Source of the DNA: UMGS1387 sp045539625
GTDB lineage: Bacteria; Bacillota; Clostridia; Oscillospirales; CAG-382
Direction of reading: 5' to 3'
Length of the DNA stretch: 15,716 nt
Assembly (NCBI GenBank): GCA_045539625.1
Contig: JAZQFS010000123.1
Coordinates: forward strand, 1 to 15,716
Shown here: piece after piece, positions 15,471 to 15,716 of the stretch
Numbering within the stretch: the first letter of the stretch is position 1
Layout: each line of letters opens with the position of its first letter
Translations under genes and position numbers: made by a program
Notes under the pieces: model-generated
What the model saw: the letters and a program-made list of their open reading frames with translations, nothing else
Told to the model about the DNA's origin: nothing
The model's database searches: none

Positions 15471-15531
15471 CATATAAATCCATGGTATAATGTAATTACC
15501 ACAAAACAAAAAACCAAGGAGGATTTATATG
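15471..15531 (+). promoter_or_regulatory. Inverted repeat able to sequester the transposase start codon
   Basis: CATATAAATCC (15471-15481) is the exact complement of GGATTTATATG (15521-15531), which holds the end of the ribosome site and the ATG. A TATAAT box at 15486-15491 lies inside the 39-base loop, so only transcripts starting upstream of the element would contain both arms. Confidence 0.55.
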
Positions 15532-15716
15532 CGCTATAAACATCTTACCATAGAACAACGCTGTTGTCTACGGGTATTTTACAAAAAAGGTTATAGTTAT
15601 CGAAAAATAGCAGAATTGTTAGGAAGAAATGTAAGTACTATTTCGAGAGAGCTAAATAGAAACTATACTCATATGTACGATATTCCTACATATTATCCGC
15701 ACACAGCTCAAAAGAA
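15529..15716 (+). CDS. IS30-family transposase, N-terminal part only
   Basis: The visible 62 codons begin MRYKHLTIEQR and contain the N-terminal helix-turn-helix typical of IS30 transposases (GYSYRKIAELLGRNVSTIS, residues 21-39, then RELNRN). This region binds the element's terminal repeats. The DDE catalytic domain would lie beyond the window. AAGGAGG at 15516-15522, 6 bases before ATG 15529, supports the start. Codon use is more AT-rich than in the neighbouring metabolic genes, as expected for an acquired element. Whether the gene is intact cannot be judged here. Confidence 0.85.
   Translation, partial: MRYKHLTIEQRCCLRVFYKKGYSYRKIAELLGRNVSTISRELNRNYTHMYDIPTYYPHTAQK

Larger units (their letters stand above)
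15425..15716 (+). mobile_element. Left part of an IS30-family insertion sequence, cut by the window end
   Basis: An IS30-type transposase begins at 15529. Upstream, TCAAGTGCAACAGT (15438-15451) resembles the inner end of IS30-type terminal inverted repeats, so the left end is probably within about 15425-15451. The right end, partner repeat and target duplication are outside the window. The element starts just beyond the GH31 terminator. The exact boundary is inferred. Confidence 0.6.

Noticed and set aside
1..15716. CRISPR arrays, tRNA or rRNA genes
   Set aside because: No regularly spaced identical repeats, no cloverleaf with a TTCRA-type T-loop and no rRNA-like conserved blocks were seen; the repeated hairpin at 71 and 317 occurs only twice.

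Overview
The window looks like a chromosomal segment of a Gram-positive, anaerobic-type Firmicute, most likely a gut or rumen clostridium of the Oscillospirales kind. This is inferred from the moderate GC with AT-rich spacers, strong AAGGAG-type ribosome sites, consensus sigma-A promoters, an S-layer-homology (SLH) anchored giant glycosidase and the gene families present. No rRNA, tRNA or CRISPR array is visible.

Layout. Positions 1-355 hold no gene but a dense run of about seven perfect hairpins, two of which are copies of one sequence. Positions 356-5536 (minus) encode a 1726-residue secreted, SLH-anchored, multidomain protein with a GH99/WbsX-like barrel and three tandem C-terminal carbohydrate-binding-like modules. 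Divergent from it, a tight plus-strand operon (5728-10121) encodes an XRE-type DNA-binding domain fused to a BadF/NAGK-type amino-sugar kinase, a MurQ etherase with a short C-terminus, a GNAT acetyltransferase and a cytoplasmic clan GH-A glycosidase. A separately promoted ammonia-dependent NAD synthetase (10189-10920) follows. Next comes a minus-strand pair, an AraC regulator (12830-13669) and a GH110-like beta-helix glycosidase (11062-12732). Divergent from the AraC gene is a compact GH31 glycosidase (13784-15349). The window ends inside an IS30-family element (left end near 15425, transposase start 15529).

How the parts may work together. The large surface protein would attack an extracellular glycan. 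The kinase and MurQ form a PTS-independent route from cytosolic MurNAc to GlcNAc-6-phosphate. The kinase carries its own HTH, so the operon may sense its substrate through its first enzyme, much as ROK-family proteins do. The GNAT and GH-A glycosidase are translationally packed with them and are candidates for trimming or re-acetylating imported muropeptide or amino-sugar glycosides. The AraC/GH110-like/GH31 group looks like a second sugar module, perhaps for alpha-galactosyl or related alpha-linked caps. Its divergent promoters face each other and overlap at the -10 boxes. None of the three intracellular-looking glycosidases has a visible signal peptide, and no transporter lies in the window.

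Most promising for follow-up: the XRE-kinase fusion with its operon partners, the overlapping face-to-face promoters at 13712-13761, the hairpin array at 36-340, and a stem that could hide the start codon of the IS30 transposase from read-through transcripts.
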